Assembly (NCBI GenBank): GCA_018524725.1
Contig: JAEUWP010000006.1
Span: 1 to 64,000, forward strand
Length of the DNA stretch: 64,000 nt
Reading direction: 5' to 3'
Origin: Podaxis mareebaensis
Lineage: Eukaryota > Basidiomycota > Agaricomycetes > Agaricales > Agaricaceae
The notes below the pieces were generated by a model that was not told the origin of the DNA, ran no database searches, and saw only the letters and a program-made list of their open reading frames with translations. The position numbers and the translations under genes were made by a program. Positions within the stretch are counted from its first letter, which is position 1, and the number at the start of each line of letters is the position of its first letter. This document shows, one piece after another, positions 45,658 through 57,379 of this stretch.

Positions 45658-45799
45658 GGTAGTGGTGTTGAGGTGAGAGTGAATTAAAGTTATTTGTCCT
45701 ATCTCTATGTTCCCAAACATTGGGAATGCAATCCTCAGGGTCAAGTGTCCAATTTTGGACACCATCAATTTTTCCACAGATAGTCATTAACTGATCTGT

Positions 45800-46040
45800 G
45801 GTAGCTGTCAGATTGAGTTAGCACCTTTCAGCTCTAGATACTGATCTAGAGCTGCTAGGTCTTTGCAATGGCTATACAGCTCCCAAGTTGTATCACCTAG
45901 ACTCCAGCAGACCTGGAACTCCACCTTGCCATCATTTGTAAAACAATGACCAATAATTTCATTGACAAACCATTCATATTCATCATTTATGCCAAAGTCA
46001 TAGGACTCTGGTTTGTTTCAGCTTGGGAATAGTGCATTAT
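45800..46040 (-). pseudogene. gypsy element 2 chromodomain (left part, beyond insertion)
   Basis: Minus-strand text runs SYDFGINDEYEWFVNEIIGHC, then KVEFQVCWSLGDTTWELY and LAALDQYLELKG: a chromodomain in which several tryptophan and acidic positions are kept. It continues directly from the integrase C-terminus at 52,217-52,330 once the nested gypsy element 1 is removed. Chromodomains steer integration to marked chromatin. Confidence 0.8.
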
Positions 46041-46297
46041 TGTTATGACCTTTGTATGAACTCAGGTTGCAACTCAAAGACTTGAGGATGAGCAAAGGGA
46101 AAAGAACTAGTTGGTAAAGCATAAGGAATATAGGTGCTCTACCTAGGGTTTATATGCTATGGGAGAGGTGGCTAAGAATAGATGAAACAAGAGGGTGAGT
46201 CAGTGGATGACTAAGGTGAGATGTAACAAGGGGCTGAAACAAAGGATGAAACAGTATGCTGAGTAAGTGTGTTCTAAATATAGCTGAGACCATAACA
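46041..46297 (-). repeat. 3' LTR of gypsy element 1
   Basis: 257 bases, TGTTATGACC ... CCATAACA. It aligns along its length with the LTR at 51,957. The differences are mostly C/T or G/A transitions, several at the ends (TGTTATGACC versus TGTTACAACC). Confidence 0.92.
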
Positions 46298-46425
46298 TCA
46301 CCCTCCTCCTAAGGTGTCATGACTACATGAAACTAATGTAAAGGTCCATGTAAGTTACAGCATACTGGAAAGGTGAAACATGCAAGGAAATTCTGTGCCT
46401 CTTCAAATGTCAGAGGTTCTCATAG

Positions 46426-47277
46426 TCAATGAGTGATATGACAAGCAATGTCCTTCTTGTTGGGGCCAATGAAGAACTGGTTGGTGACTTTCTTCCAGGT
46501 GATGAAGAATGGTGTGTAGTCAGGTCCTCCACCATACATGGGGATCATGGTGCTGTAATAGGTGGCACTGGTGTTGCTGTGATCTCTGATTAGGACCTGT
46601 AAAATCTCCTTCCAGTATTCTCCATCTTTCTCACCATCTTTCTTCAAGGTCTTGAATGGTATGGGGGGTTCACATTTCTTGACTTTGGCAGGGCCTGTGC
46701 ATTCAGGGGTTAGGAACTTGATGAGGTGCATGACCTCTTCTTTGACAGTGGGGGTTTCTTCATCTGATTCTGAATCTGTTAGGGGATAGTGTTGTGGAGT
46801 GGGTCAAGGGGTTGGGTGTTCATGAGAAAAGGGGTCTTTTCCTTGGGTGAGTGATATGAGGCAGAATACAAGGTTCTCCTTCTCTTTGTCATTGGTTATA
46901 CTGAGCTTGGAGAGTTGCTCTGCCACCATGACTAGGATACTGGTGAATCAGTCACTTGTGTTGGATATGAGGTAGTCATTGGCATTGTGGAGGATGATGT
47001 GGATGTGCTGGTTCATCTGGGTAGCTTGTCCTGATCCCTTGGCTGAGTTGTGGACTTATGGGATAGTTGCTTGAACTGCTTCAGTGAATAGCTGAACAGC
47101 CTCTTGTATGTTGTTGTATACTCATTGGAGGTGGACAATGTCTCATGCTAGCTGTATGTGTTCTTCAAATTGCTTGGTTGGGTTGTTGTTTGTTAACTGC
47201 TGCTTGATGTCAGTAATGAGGGTGTCAGTGGAGGGAGTGGTAGAAACAAAGGTTTGGGTGCTTTGGTCTGTGTCCAT
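46426..47277 (-). pseudogene. third ORF of gypsy element 1, downstream of pol
   Basis: Starting 41 bases after the pol stop, a 284-codon frame runs from MDTDQSTQTFVSTTPST to the stop at 46,426, ending GPNKKDIACHITH. It has five in-frame stops (four TGA, one TAA) at places compatible with decayed CGA and CAA. The text is Thr/Gln-rich at the start, helical in the middle, and has an aromatic C-terminus with DHSNTSATYYSTMIPMYGGG. I recognise no domain. Position and intact length before decay argue that the living element carries a real third gene. Confidence 0.6.
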
Positions 47278-47317
47278 GTCTGTGTCTGAATCTGCTTGGG
47301 GTGTTGTGATGCTATGA

Positions 47318-49957
47318 CTATTGATTACCCTCCCTCTTTATAGGTTTTGCCCTAGGAAACCTTTGGAGATAATCCTGTAACACCTCCTGAGTGTTCTCAA
47401 GTGCTGATTCAGCTATCCATGTGTCATGCTCATTGCTGTACCCTTTCCAGTGCATGAGGTACTGCATTCCTTGGCCTTTCTTGCAATGTCCTTGGATTTC
47501 CTCTACCTCATATTTTTCTTCTCCATTAATGAGCTCCAGTTGTGGTGGCAGTTCAGCTTGCTGATTCACAAACTTTGGCAGTTGATATGGTATTAGTAAT
47601 GCCTCATTGAATACATCATAGATGACCCATCCTTCTGGTAGCTCCAATTGGTATGCCCCTGGTCCTACTTTCTTGAGTATCTTGAAGGGTCCATAGCACT
47701 TGTGATCAAGCTTCTTTGTTGGTCAATTTGTTGTTATGTTTGTCCCTTCAAGCCATACCCAGGTCCCTTCTTTGTAATCCCTGCTTGCCATTCTCCTTTT
47801 GTTATAGTGCTTTGTCATGGCTTGTCTCTTGCTTTCTAATAACTCTCTGGCCCATGTTTGACATGCTGTAAGTTTCTTGAGAAGTTCTGTGATGGATGGT
47901 GTCAGCAATTCTGTGGTGAAGTCTCCTTTCCAAGGGTGATGTCCATAGTTTAGGAAGAATGGTGTTTCTCCAGTGCTACTGTGTATTTTGTTGTTGCATT
48001 GGAATTTGGCTATGGATAACCAATCTGTCCAGTCATTTTGGGTGTAGTTGACATATGCTCATAGAAAGGTTTCAACTTCCTGGTTGACTCATTCTGTTTG
48101 TCCATCTGTTTGGGGGTGATAGGCTGTTGATAATCCTTGCTTTGTCCCTGTTGCCTTGTATAGGTTCCTCATGAATGTTGATGCAAACTGTGGTCCTCTG
48201 TTGCTGATAATTTTTCATGGAATGCTGTGGAGTTTCCAAATGTGATCTCAGTATATCTTTGCTAATCCCATGGAGTTGAGGTTAGTATTTGTTGTGATTA
48301 GTTGGATCATTTTGGTGAACCTGTCTACAATGACTAGGATCACATCTGCTCTATTTGACTCTAGGAGTGGTCCAATCATGTTGATGCTGATTTTGTGCCA
48401 TGGTTCTTCAGGCATTTCAAGAGGGTGGAGTGGGGCTGCTTTCTTTTGCTGAATTGCCTTGTTTCTTTGACAGTTGTCACATCCCTGCACATAAGTTTTG
48501 ACATCAGCTTTCATCACTGGCCAGTAATACATTTGCTTGATGAGCTCCATCATTCTGTGGGATCCTAGGTGTCCAATGTCAGGTAGGTCATGATATCTCT
48601 TCATGATCTTGCTCCATAGGTCCTTGTGGTTCAGCACATAGATTTTGCCATCTTGATATGTGACTCCCTCTCATTCCCATGTCCTTTTAGGTTCCTCCTT
48701 TAGCCATTTGTCCACTATCATTTCTCTCCTACCTCCCTTGATGTCCCTCAGCATTTCTTCATCTCCTTTCACTTTGAATAATCCCCTTCCTAGGATGACT
48801 TCTTCTGCAATTGTTTTTTCTTGGAGTTGTCATTGGAATAGTGTGTCCTTGAGTATTGTGACCTCCTTGTCTTCTTCAATTTCATTGAAGTGCATGATTT
48901 GTAATAAGATGTCAGCCTTGGTGTTCATCTTCCCTGGTATGTGCTTTAGTGTGAAGTCATATTCTTGTAGTTTCAGGTGCCATTACATTTGCCTTGCATT
49001 TATTCATCAGGGGGATCAGAAGTATTCCAGGTTCTTGTGGTTGGTCCAGACTTCAAATAGTTCTCTTGCTTCAAGTAGATACTGTCTCCACGTCTTTAGT
49101 GCTTCAATGATTGTGAGGAGCTCTCTGTCATATATCTTGTAGTTGTGTTCTGCCAGTGATAGCATTCTGGATAGGAATACAATGGGGTGCCATTTCCCTC
49201 CCTGTTCTTGTGATAGGACTCCAATGGCATATTTTGATGCATCAACTTCCACTCTGAATTTCCCATTGTCCTGTGGGAGTGCCAGTACTGGTTCTTCTGT
49301 TATGTGTTGTTTTAATTCCTTGAATGCATTTTGCTGTGTTTCTCCCCATTCCCATGGTTGACCCCCCTTCAGCTTGTGTAGTGGTCCTGCAGTTTCACTG
49401 AAGCCCTTGATGAATCATTGGTAGAAGTTTGCAAAACCTAGAAAGCTCTCAACATCTTTGACTGTGGTTGGAGTGGGCCAGTTTTTGACTGCTGCAATCT
49501 TTTCTTCTTCCATCTTGACCTTTCCACCCCCTACTACCATTCCTAGTATGGGTATCTCCTTCATGTCAAACATGCATTTGGACTGCTTGAAATATAGCTT
49601 GTGTTTGTCCATAATCTTCAGGAAGTGTATTGTTTGTTCTTTGAGTTCTTGCTGTGTCTTGCCTGGGATGACAAAGTCATCCATATAGTTGACTAGTACT
49701 CCCTCTTGTAGTAGCTCTTGAAAGACTGTGTTCATCATCCTTTGAAATGTGCCTGGGGAGTTGCATAGACCAAAGAACATGACAGTGGGCTCAAATAGTC
49801 CTTCATTTGTCAGGAATGCTGCTTTCCACTCATCTCCTTTCTTGATGCACACATTGTTGTACCCCCAAATGATGTCCACCTTGTTAAAGTACTTGGCATC
49901 CTTCAGCTTGTCGATGATCTCTCTGATTAATGGTAGTGGTGTTTTGTCCTTGACCAT
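47318..49957 (-). pseudogene. gypsy element 1 pol: RT, RNase H, integrase, chromodomain
   Basis: Minus-strand blocks in order. RT has VDIIWGYNN, FGLCNSPGTFQRMMN and the active-site YMDD (about 49,675). RNase H has EVDASKYAIGVLSQ, YDRELLTIIEAL and TNHKNLEYF. Integrase has an HHCC zinc finger (HDLPDIGHLGSHRM, CDNCQRNKA), the start of the DDE core (INMIGPLL) and VDRFTKM. A C-terminal chromodomain has YEVEEIQGH, YLMHWKGYSNEHDTWI and LENTQEVLQDYL. Stops interrupt between the blocks. Part of RT extends to the right of this range toward 50,400 in broken form. Confidence 0.9.
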
Positions 49958-50419
49958 GACACTGTTGAGTTTCCAATAGTCTTGTACCAGTCATTTGGAT
50001 CTGTCCTTCTTTGGGATGAAGAAGCATGGTGATGTGTAAAGGGATTTTGATGGTTGGATTTGTCCTGATGTAAGGTTTTCCTTGATAAACTTGTGATGTT
50101 CTTCTTTCTCCTTAACTGTCATGGGATACATCTTGGCTGGTAGTTTTCATGGGCTTTCTTTGGTGAGATTGATTTTGTAGTCCCATTCTGTGTGGTCTGG
50201 TAGCTTGTCAAAGTTCTGCTTGTTGAATAGGTGCATATAACTTCTGATGTACTCCAGTAGGTCAGCTTCCTTCATTTTGTCTGGTACTTTCTCTTCCTGT
50301 GCCTGTGTGCCATTCCTTCTTAGTCTTGGTATGTCAATGGTTTTGTGTTTGATCCTGCATTCCAGTGGGCATCTTGTGAACCTGATTTGTCTGTTGTTCT
50401 AGTCAACCTCAGGGTTGTG

Positions 50420-50719
50420 TTACACTAGCCAATCATGTCCCAGGAATATGTCTGCTGAGTCAATGTGTGAGACAACTGCTGCCAACTGTTCCTTGTGTCC
50501 ATTGATATCCATCTCTAATTCTGTGTATTCTGTGATGTTCTGTCCTTTGTTGTGAGTCTCATCTGCATTGTATACTTTGAATGGTTTCTCCAACTTCTTT
50601 GTCAGTATCTCTTGTTCCTCAACTGCCTTCTTTGTGATGCAAGTGTGTGTGCATCCAGAATCTACCAGTGTCATCAGTCTCCATTGCTTGTCTCTAGGTG
50701 TCTGAACCTTTGGTTTCAC
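50420..50719 (-). pseudogene. gypsy element 1 aspartic protease
   Basis: The minus-strand frame contains the catalytic LVDSGCTHTCIT and, further on, the folded-domain end DIFLGHDWLV. A DSG/DTG aspartic protease releases gag and pol proteins. It lies between gag and RT as in all Ty3/gypsy elements. Confidence 0.85.
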
Positions 50720-50780
50720 AAAGAGTTCTCATGCTCCACTTCTTCTTTGAGAAATCATGTATGATTGTCTAGAAGAAGCT

Positions 50781-51766
50781 TTAAATACAGCAGCTCAAGA
50801 GTTCACACTCACTCTGAGCCTTTGGAAAAACCCTACTGCTCTGATCCTTCCTCACCTTTCTGTTCCTCCTCCATGCTCCTGATGTGTGCCTTCTTGGGTG
50901 CTTTGCAATTCCTGGAGATGTGCCCTTCTTTGCCACAGTTGAAGCACCTTCTTCCTCCTGGCTTCTTGCAGTCTTGGACAATGTGGCCTATGATGTTGCA
51001 CTTGAAGCATTGGGGTGGTGCCTTGTTGTTAGGCATTGTCTGTCTTCCTATCTCCATTGGTTGTCCCATGCCTCCATATGTGATACTGGTTCCCATGTGT
51101 CTGGTTCAGGTTTCAATGGCTTCATATCCTAAGCCAATGTTCAGGATAGTTTCCTTCCATTGCTTGTAGGATTTGGGCATTGCTTTAATTGGGAATCCTA
51201 ATATGGTCTTGATGATGTCTGAGCATGTGTTCTTCTTGAGCAGGAATATGGTGTGTTTGTCATCTGCTTTATTGTCCTTCATTTCTGAATGTTGCTTCTA
51301 CTTCCTTTCAGAATGTATCCCACACAAGTGTGTCATCACTGTTCTCCATCTGGTCAAGCTTCATGCTTGTGAATTGTCCTGTGGTTCCTCCTCTCATCCA
51401 TGAGAGTACTGCTACTGCCCTCCTGTCAGCATCATCAATCTTGTTGAACTTCAAGAAAAATGTCATTGACCTCCACCAGTCATCAAACTGGCTTCTATTT
51501 CCATCAAAAAATCCTGGGTCAGGGACCAGTGATTTCCCTCCTGCCTGCTGAGTTGTTGCTGTTTCTTTGGCCATGTCAATATCAATATCTTCTTTATCTG
51601 CTGGTTCTGATTCTTCTTCATCTGCAGGTTCTTCTGGTTCTTCTTTGTCTGCTGATTCTTCTGGTTGTTCTTTGTCTGTGAGTTCTAGCTGGCCTTCAAG
51701 TTCTGACTTGGTGGTTTCTTCATTGTTGGTGTGCTTGCTCTCTGTAACATCTGGAAACTCTGCCAC
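50781..51766 (-). pseudogene. gypsy element 1 gag with two zinc knuckles
   Basis: Minus strand, from MAEFPDVTES through a glutamate/aspartate-rich tail to the capsid-type FDDWWRSMTFFLKFN. After one frameshift near 51,280 it reaches two CCHC knuckles (CFKCNIIGHIVQDC and CFNCGKEGHISRNC). Stops and the frameshift inactivate it. Confidence 0.85.
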
Positions 51767-51956
51767 TGATGGCTCTCTGGTCTGTCCTAGGCTGTACAGT
51801 GCTGGTGTTCCTTCTCAACTGTTCCAAATATTGCTTCCACTCATACACTGAGCCTCACTCCTAGTTGAGCACTGGTGTTGTGCCTGGTTGCACCTTGATA
51901 CATGCCCTTAGCTGGGCCTTCCTTGTTGCAAGGTGAGTTGGTGACACTTTACCAAA

Positions 51957-52216
51957 TGTTACAACCTTTGTATGAACTCAGGTTGCAACTAGGCAAAGAC
52001 TTGAGGATGAGCAAAGGGGAAAGAACTAGTTGGTAAAGTGTAAGGAATACAGGTGCTCTACCTAGGGTTTATATACTATGGGAGAGGTGGCTAAGAATAG
52101 ATGAAACAAGAGGGTGAGTCAGTGGATGACTAAGGTGAGATGTAACAAGGGGCTGAAACAAAGGATGAAATGGTATGCTGAGTAAGTGTGTTCTAAATAT
52201 AGCTGAGACTGTAACA
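51957..52216 (-). repeat. 5' LTR of gypsy element 1
   Basis: 260 bases, TGTTACAACC ... CTGTAACA, partner of 46,041-46,297. It keeps the intact TGTTACA/TGTAACA inverted ends. Confidence 0.92.
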
Positions 52217-53355
52217 ATCATCCAGTGCATTATAGGGCTGGAGTAGTGATATGTGGAATGTTGGGTGTATTCAATGTTCCTGCAGGGCTGGTGGTAGCTT
52301 GAGACAATAGTTAGACATCTCAGGTTTGGCTTCCAGGACCTTAAAGGGTCTGATGAACTTTGGGCAGGTTTAGGTTTTTGGTGGAGAGGAATACTAGATC
52401 TCTGGCTTTAATGTTGGGTTCAGGTCCTTTCCTTTTATTCACCTGGTGGGTTTGAAAAACTCACACTTCTATGATGGTGTCATGAGTGGATACTAAGTTC
52501 ATCAGGGTGGCTTCAGCAAATAGTCTAACACCCTTAGGGGGTGTTAGGTCACCCCATATCTCTTGGATCATACTGGGCATGTATCCACTGTTCAATTCAA
52601 ACAGTGCATACCCAGTGGTAGTGGATATACTCAAGTTTATAGCAAACTTGGTCATGAGTACTTTGTCTACCTAGTTTTTTGGTCATGGCTGACCATTGCT
52701 CAGAATATCTGTCTGATATTCCAGTTCATGTGTTCAGTCTGCCCACCTGTTTGTGGGTGGAATGATGTAGATATTAGGAGCTTAGCTCCTAAAATTTTAT
52801 GGAGTTCTACCCCCCAAATGAAGGTGAACTTTGAATCTCAATTGCTTATGATCAAGCTAGGGAGGCCATGTAGCCTCATGATTTCTCATAGGTAAATCTA
52901 AGATAACTTGGATGCTTTCATCTGCATATGTACTGGAATCAGGTGTACTATACTCATCATTCTACAAATGATGACCCAGAGATAGTCAAAACCTTTGGAT
53001 TCAGGGAATGGGCTGATGAAGTCCATTCCAATGGAATTCCAAGGTTTGGTCAGAATTGGTAATGAATGTAGTTCTCCAGAAGGTTTCATATTTGGAACCT
53101 TTGAGTGTTGACATATTTCACATGTCCTGCAGAACATGTGTGCATCCTTGGCTATTTTTGGCCACCAGTACCACCTTTAGAGATACTCTGCTGTCTGTTG
53201 GTCACTGAAGTGACCAACAATCTCATGAGCTTTATTCAAAAGCTCTGTAATTAAGGATCAGTTGTTGGGAACACATACTACCTCTCATCCTTGGGGGGTA
53301 ATTCTTTGAATAATACTGTCATCATTGATGGTAAAACCACTGTATTTCTCATGTT
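52217..53355 (-). pseudogene. gypsy element 2 integrase (right part)
   Basis: Minus strand: HHCC finger (ELLNKAHEIVGHFSD, CRTCEICQHSKV), DDE core start (WNSIGMDFISPFPESKGFDY) and C-terminal LLQPYNALDD. It is interrupted at 52,217 by element 1 and resumes at 46,040. Its gag, protease and RT are missing because the element is cut at about 53,356 by the HDAC/P5CDH duplication. Confidence 0.85.
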
Positions 53356-55345
53356 CTGGTGGTGTGTTTCATAATGCATGTAACTGAAGTGGCCTGTGTA
53401 GTTAGGGAACCCTCTGGATGTGGAGATTGACATACCTGACCACCCTGGATTCCTGCTCTATGCTCTGTCTTTTACAGTAGGTTGACTATTATGTACCTTG
53501 TTACAATTATCATCTGTGGCATTCATGATACTTCACAGTTGGATGTACCTACTGGCAATATGCATGATTAAAATACACCTAAATATCTAGAGGACATCAA
53601 GAGCTGCTTCAGCAAGGTAATTCCCCTGGTTCATCACAGGATGGGCATAGAGTGAAGTAAAGGTCTTCTTTATTTGTATACAATAGTGTTTTCAAATATC
53701 CAGAAAAGACTTGGCTGGCATGCTCACCACTTATGTTCAATATCATGAGTTTGAAGCATCAGGAAAGCATCCCTATAGACCCTGTAGACTCTGTAACACA
53801 CTGGCCAATTGCTCCCTTCCTCAATGGGGTCCACAAAACCTTGCTACTCCAACTCATCCTGCACAGAAACAATCAACCCATGATCCTGCAAGCAGTGCCT
53901 GAAGTACAGTACTGTTCATCATGATGAAATCTGTATGAGCAGGTTAAATAAGGCATCATAACTGATCACAGTAGCTTGCAAATCCACTGCTGCACCATCA
54001 ACTTTCAAACCACAACAGGAAGCACCAACCTGCTAGGACTTTGTTGGGTCTGAAGATTTCTTCATGTATTGTGACAGAATGAGGATCCTTGGTAAGAATG
54101 ACAGTAGGCTGGGTGGAGAATCCTTTGGAGCCATTACTTTAGAGGACAGTAAGGTAAAGTCAACCATAGAACATGTACTGCCTACCTGATCCTCCAGTCA
54201 ACACCTCTCCACTCATCTTTTGCCTTTTTGGTATAGCTAGTGATGGTGTCATACATCCATTGACTGCTGTGACACTTGGTGTCAGCCTTGATGTCAGCCA
54301 ATCATCATAACCACCAAGAGGTGATGAACATACATAATAGGCCTAACAAGGTTGTTCCACTCCAGGAGTGAGCTAATTTTGATCTTGGCAATCTCCTCAA
54401 GGAACTGATATTTGAAGCCATTCTCCTAGGGGAATTTGGAAAAACACAGAGACACAAAAGGGAAAAAGCATTTTCACAGCAGGGCCCAGTCTTTACATGA
54501 TGACATTTCCAGCAAGCACAAGTGCTACATAAACAGTCAATATATACTATGTGAGATGTTGGTCTATATATACCTCCTGGTGAATTGTCACCAATAGCCA
54601 TGAAGTTGAAAGATGAGACAGCTAGAATGAAACCTTCTAGTGGCCAGTGCTCAACATGACTAATACAAGTATTAATGTCAGAATTCCAGCAGCAAATGGT
54701 ACAACACATACTTCCATGACCAAGGGAAACCCTTTGATGGCTGCCATGCATACAACTCCTCCACAAATTGAGTGCCAAAGTTGAAGAAATCAGACAGCTA
54801 GGTCAAATACCAGTATTATTACCTCTTATCATTCTCAAAAACAAATAGGGGCCTCACCTCTGTAGCAGCATCCATCTCTGCCTGTCACATACTCTTTCCC
54901 TAAACAGGCATAGTCAATGATATGAGCTTGTGGCCATACTTTCCACTTGCCAGGACTGCAGTCTTAACGAAAGTCTCAGCACAGTCACTCCATGGTGGTC
55001 TCCCAAGTGGCTTTAGCCTGGGGAGTGCCATCTGCACCATTGTAATGATCTCTGGCATCCCTTTGTAGAATTTGCATGAGTGGCAGACACATTGTGCACT
55101 GAAGATTGTTTCTAGGTGCTGTTTTTTCCAACCTGTTTTGATAATGGGGGTCAATGTTGGTCAGCAACCCTGGTTATGCAATTACTCACCTCTCAAGAGT
55201 TGATAGCATAAGGGACCTTGAGAAGCACCTGGTTCTGCACCTCAGTTGATGCTGTTGGCAATTCCATGTGTTCTAGGGACCCAAGCACCAAGGTATTGTT
55301 AGTGACATTGGACTCAATGCTCAAACCCTACCATTCCCTACAGTC
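53356..55345 (+). repeat. segmental duplication, copy B (decayed HDAC end + P5CDH relic)
   Basis: Aligns in the same orientation with 27,742-29,310. Where copy A has CG, copy B mostly has TG or CA (for example CTCCGTCTTTTACA versus CTCTGTCTTTTACA). The HDAC end is broken by TAA in place of a glutamine codon after MHD. The boundary with gypsy element 2 lies at about 53,356. Confidence 0.88.
54050..55270 (-). pseudogene. PUT2: second relic of P5C dehydrogenase
   Basis: Minus strand fragments in order: an N-terminal exon with STEVQNQVLLKVPYAINS, PPWSDCAETFVKTAVLASGKYGHK, FGTQFVEELYAWQPSKGFPL, VEHWPLEGFILAVSSFNFMAIG, AGNVI(M)VKTGPCCENA, then VLTGGSG and SKGFSTQPTVILTKDPHSVT with EEIF. The stretch from the LWKD exon to the VRG exon, which copy A retains, is absent. 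Here the TQPTVIL exon keeps its frame, unlike copy A. Confidence 0.75.
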
Positions 55346-55545
55346 CTGTTGCATCCATTCCTGTGTTTGACATTGATTCACATCTTGCCAAACCATCCCA
55401 TCACTCCTGCACTTGGTTACAGAATTGCCAGGAAGCCCATACTGAGCATCTTCCAATGATCTCGACATTTGATGGGTCCCTCCACCCAACAATGAGGCAG
55501 CAGTGACACCTGCCATAACCTAACAGAGCAACCATTACTAAGAAT
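55340..55545 (-). repeat. block inverted relative to 29,912-30,195
   Basis: On the minus strand this block aligns with the plus strand at 29,912-30,195 (landmarks CTGCCTCATTGTTGGG, GGAAGA.GCTC.GTA, GATGGTTTGGC.AGAT). It directly follows copy B of the duplication. At the left site the same block is about 600 bases away and in the other orientation. Confidence 0.7.
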
Positions 55546-57296
55546 ATCATTGGGTTCCACATAAATTGCTTGACTTCCAGAATGAAAAACCTGTGCATAT
55601 GTATTATGCCAGGTAGGACAGTCAGGGGTCCACATTGTTTCTATGACCCTATGATAGCAAACAATATTATCAAGGCTAACAAGGCATGTCCTCTCTTCCA
55701 ACATCACAATTTCCTCATGAACTTTCATTCTTCATTCATTAAATTGTTTCTTGGTCTGTGCAGAACTTCAGGGATCCATCACAGATAACATTCATAGGCC
55801 CCAACCATGTTGCAGCACTAGTGCCAGTATTGTGACCTATTCTTTTAGTGTCTCCAGATTGTCTTTCAGGAAATCAATGACCTTTCTAGGAAATAGATGA
55901 CATCTTCTTGGCCTGTTACAACATGGGATACCCTTTAGTCAATGCCAACACCTGCATGATATCAAGTATAACTCAATAGGACATATTCTGACCCCTGGCA
56001 ACTCTTAGCCAAGACATATACCCTTTTCCACTGATGCTCCATTCTGTCAGCCAAGGCCAAGTCGAGTACAGAGTGCTCACACTGACTTGGAGTCAAGCCT
56101 ACATACCTCAAGGACCTGGAAGCTGGATTTCAGAGCTGAGTGCTAGACATGATTGTTGGGAGTTGCTTTGGTGGGACTCTGACTCACACTAATCCACTAG
56201 TGGCAGGGACACTGGCTTTTCTGGCTACAACTAGTTAATGAGCCATCTGTGTATACCAGGACCTACCCACACTAGCAGACCTAATCCAGAACAAGACCCA
56301 AAACAGACCTTACTTGAGAGAGTGAAAAGGAGTATAACCATAGATGACCTGTATCCAAAGGTGTCAAAGCAGAATGTTATATGATCATGATGCTCTTACC
56401 AACAAGAACATTCTTTATGAACCCTGGGCCTCAGGAGTTTTTGCTCTTTCAGAGCATGAAATAATGCTTTTCTACAAGTGAAGGGATAAAACATCAAGGC
56501 AAGTGGCACACTCATATTGTCCACAGCCAAATGCTGACTCCATTCATCCCTACAGCTTCCTGAAGATGGGATCAACCACATTGGCTCAGGCAGAGGATCT
56601 CAACAATGCATGCTGGCCTGCTACATTTGGCCTCAATTGACAGGACATGTTGGACAAAACATATTGCAAGGCTGACAAGCTCAACACCAGAAGATTCACA
56701 TGGCTCTTTCTTCCAACCCTTGCAAAACTTTGGCATGTCTAGTGATGCATTCCCTGGCAGTGGTAATATGGCCTTGTCATAAGAAATCTACAGTGTTTAC
56801 AAAATTTTTTACACTTGCAAGGGCAGATTTCTTGCCCTTTGGAGTTGATCAGTGCAAAGCCAAGCCTAGGAAATGATCCAGTCCCAAGAAATGATGAAGA
56901 GTGACTGCAAGGGCTCAGAGGTGGAGATTGTGAGCCTTCAGAGCAAACACCCATGACACCAAGAAGAGCACTTGAGATGGGTATGATAGTGCCTGTACCT
57001 GGTGTCTCAGTAGGCTTATTACCCTTCAGGTTCATGGGGTGTTGGAGGGCTTCCACTGAAGCTAACAGGAGGAGATTTGTCATGCCCAAAGCCTTTCTAG
57101 AACCTTGTATTGGTTGATATAATTTCTAGTGAGTCCAAATATACATTAATTTCAGCTTTTGACTTTCTTGATGTAAATCCAAGCATGCATAATGATGTCC
57201 TCTACAATCTGAATTGTGAACTTACCCCCACTCATCCCTCTGAGCTTTTGCATGAGCCATTTGGCTGAAGGAGCTTTGGTGTAAATTGGGAAGAGT
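55546..57296. other. unassigned decayed repeat sequence
   Basis: CpG-free sequence with short minus-strand frames at 55,728-55,417 (EEIVMLEERTCLVSLDNIV), 56,581-56,396 and 57,089-56,739 (Cys-rich end CPCKCKKFCKHC). These look like scraps of transposon or duplicated genes. No family is recognised and no terminal repeats were found. Confidence 0.4.
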
Positions 57297-57379
57297 CTTT
57301 TTTTTTTTAAAAAAAATCCACAATTTATTGCAATAGTACTAGCCTACTATAAATGGGTGCACAATAGCAGTCCTGTCAG

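Larger units (their letters stand above)
46041..52216 (-). mobile_element. full-length Ty3/gypsy chromovirus (element 1)
   Basis: Two LTRs (46,041-46,297 and 51,957-52,216) flank gag, protease, RT, RNase H, integrase, chromodomain and an extra ORF, all on the minus strand. Five bases flanking the element match except for one transition (ATTAT left, ATCAT right), the expected target duplication. The element sits in the chromodomain of element 2. A TGGTAAAGTGTC right after the 5' LTR may be the primer-binding site. Confidence 0.93.

Noticed and set aside
57299..57318. T-run followed by A-run, considered as a pol III terminator or LINE tail
   Set aside because: No tRNA/SINE is adjacent and the LINE ORF1 is too broken to fix its 3' end; kept only as a remark.
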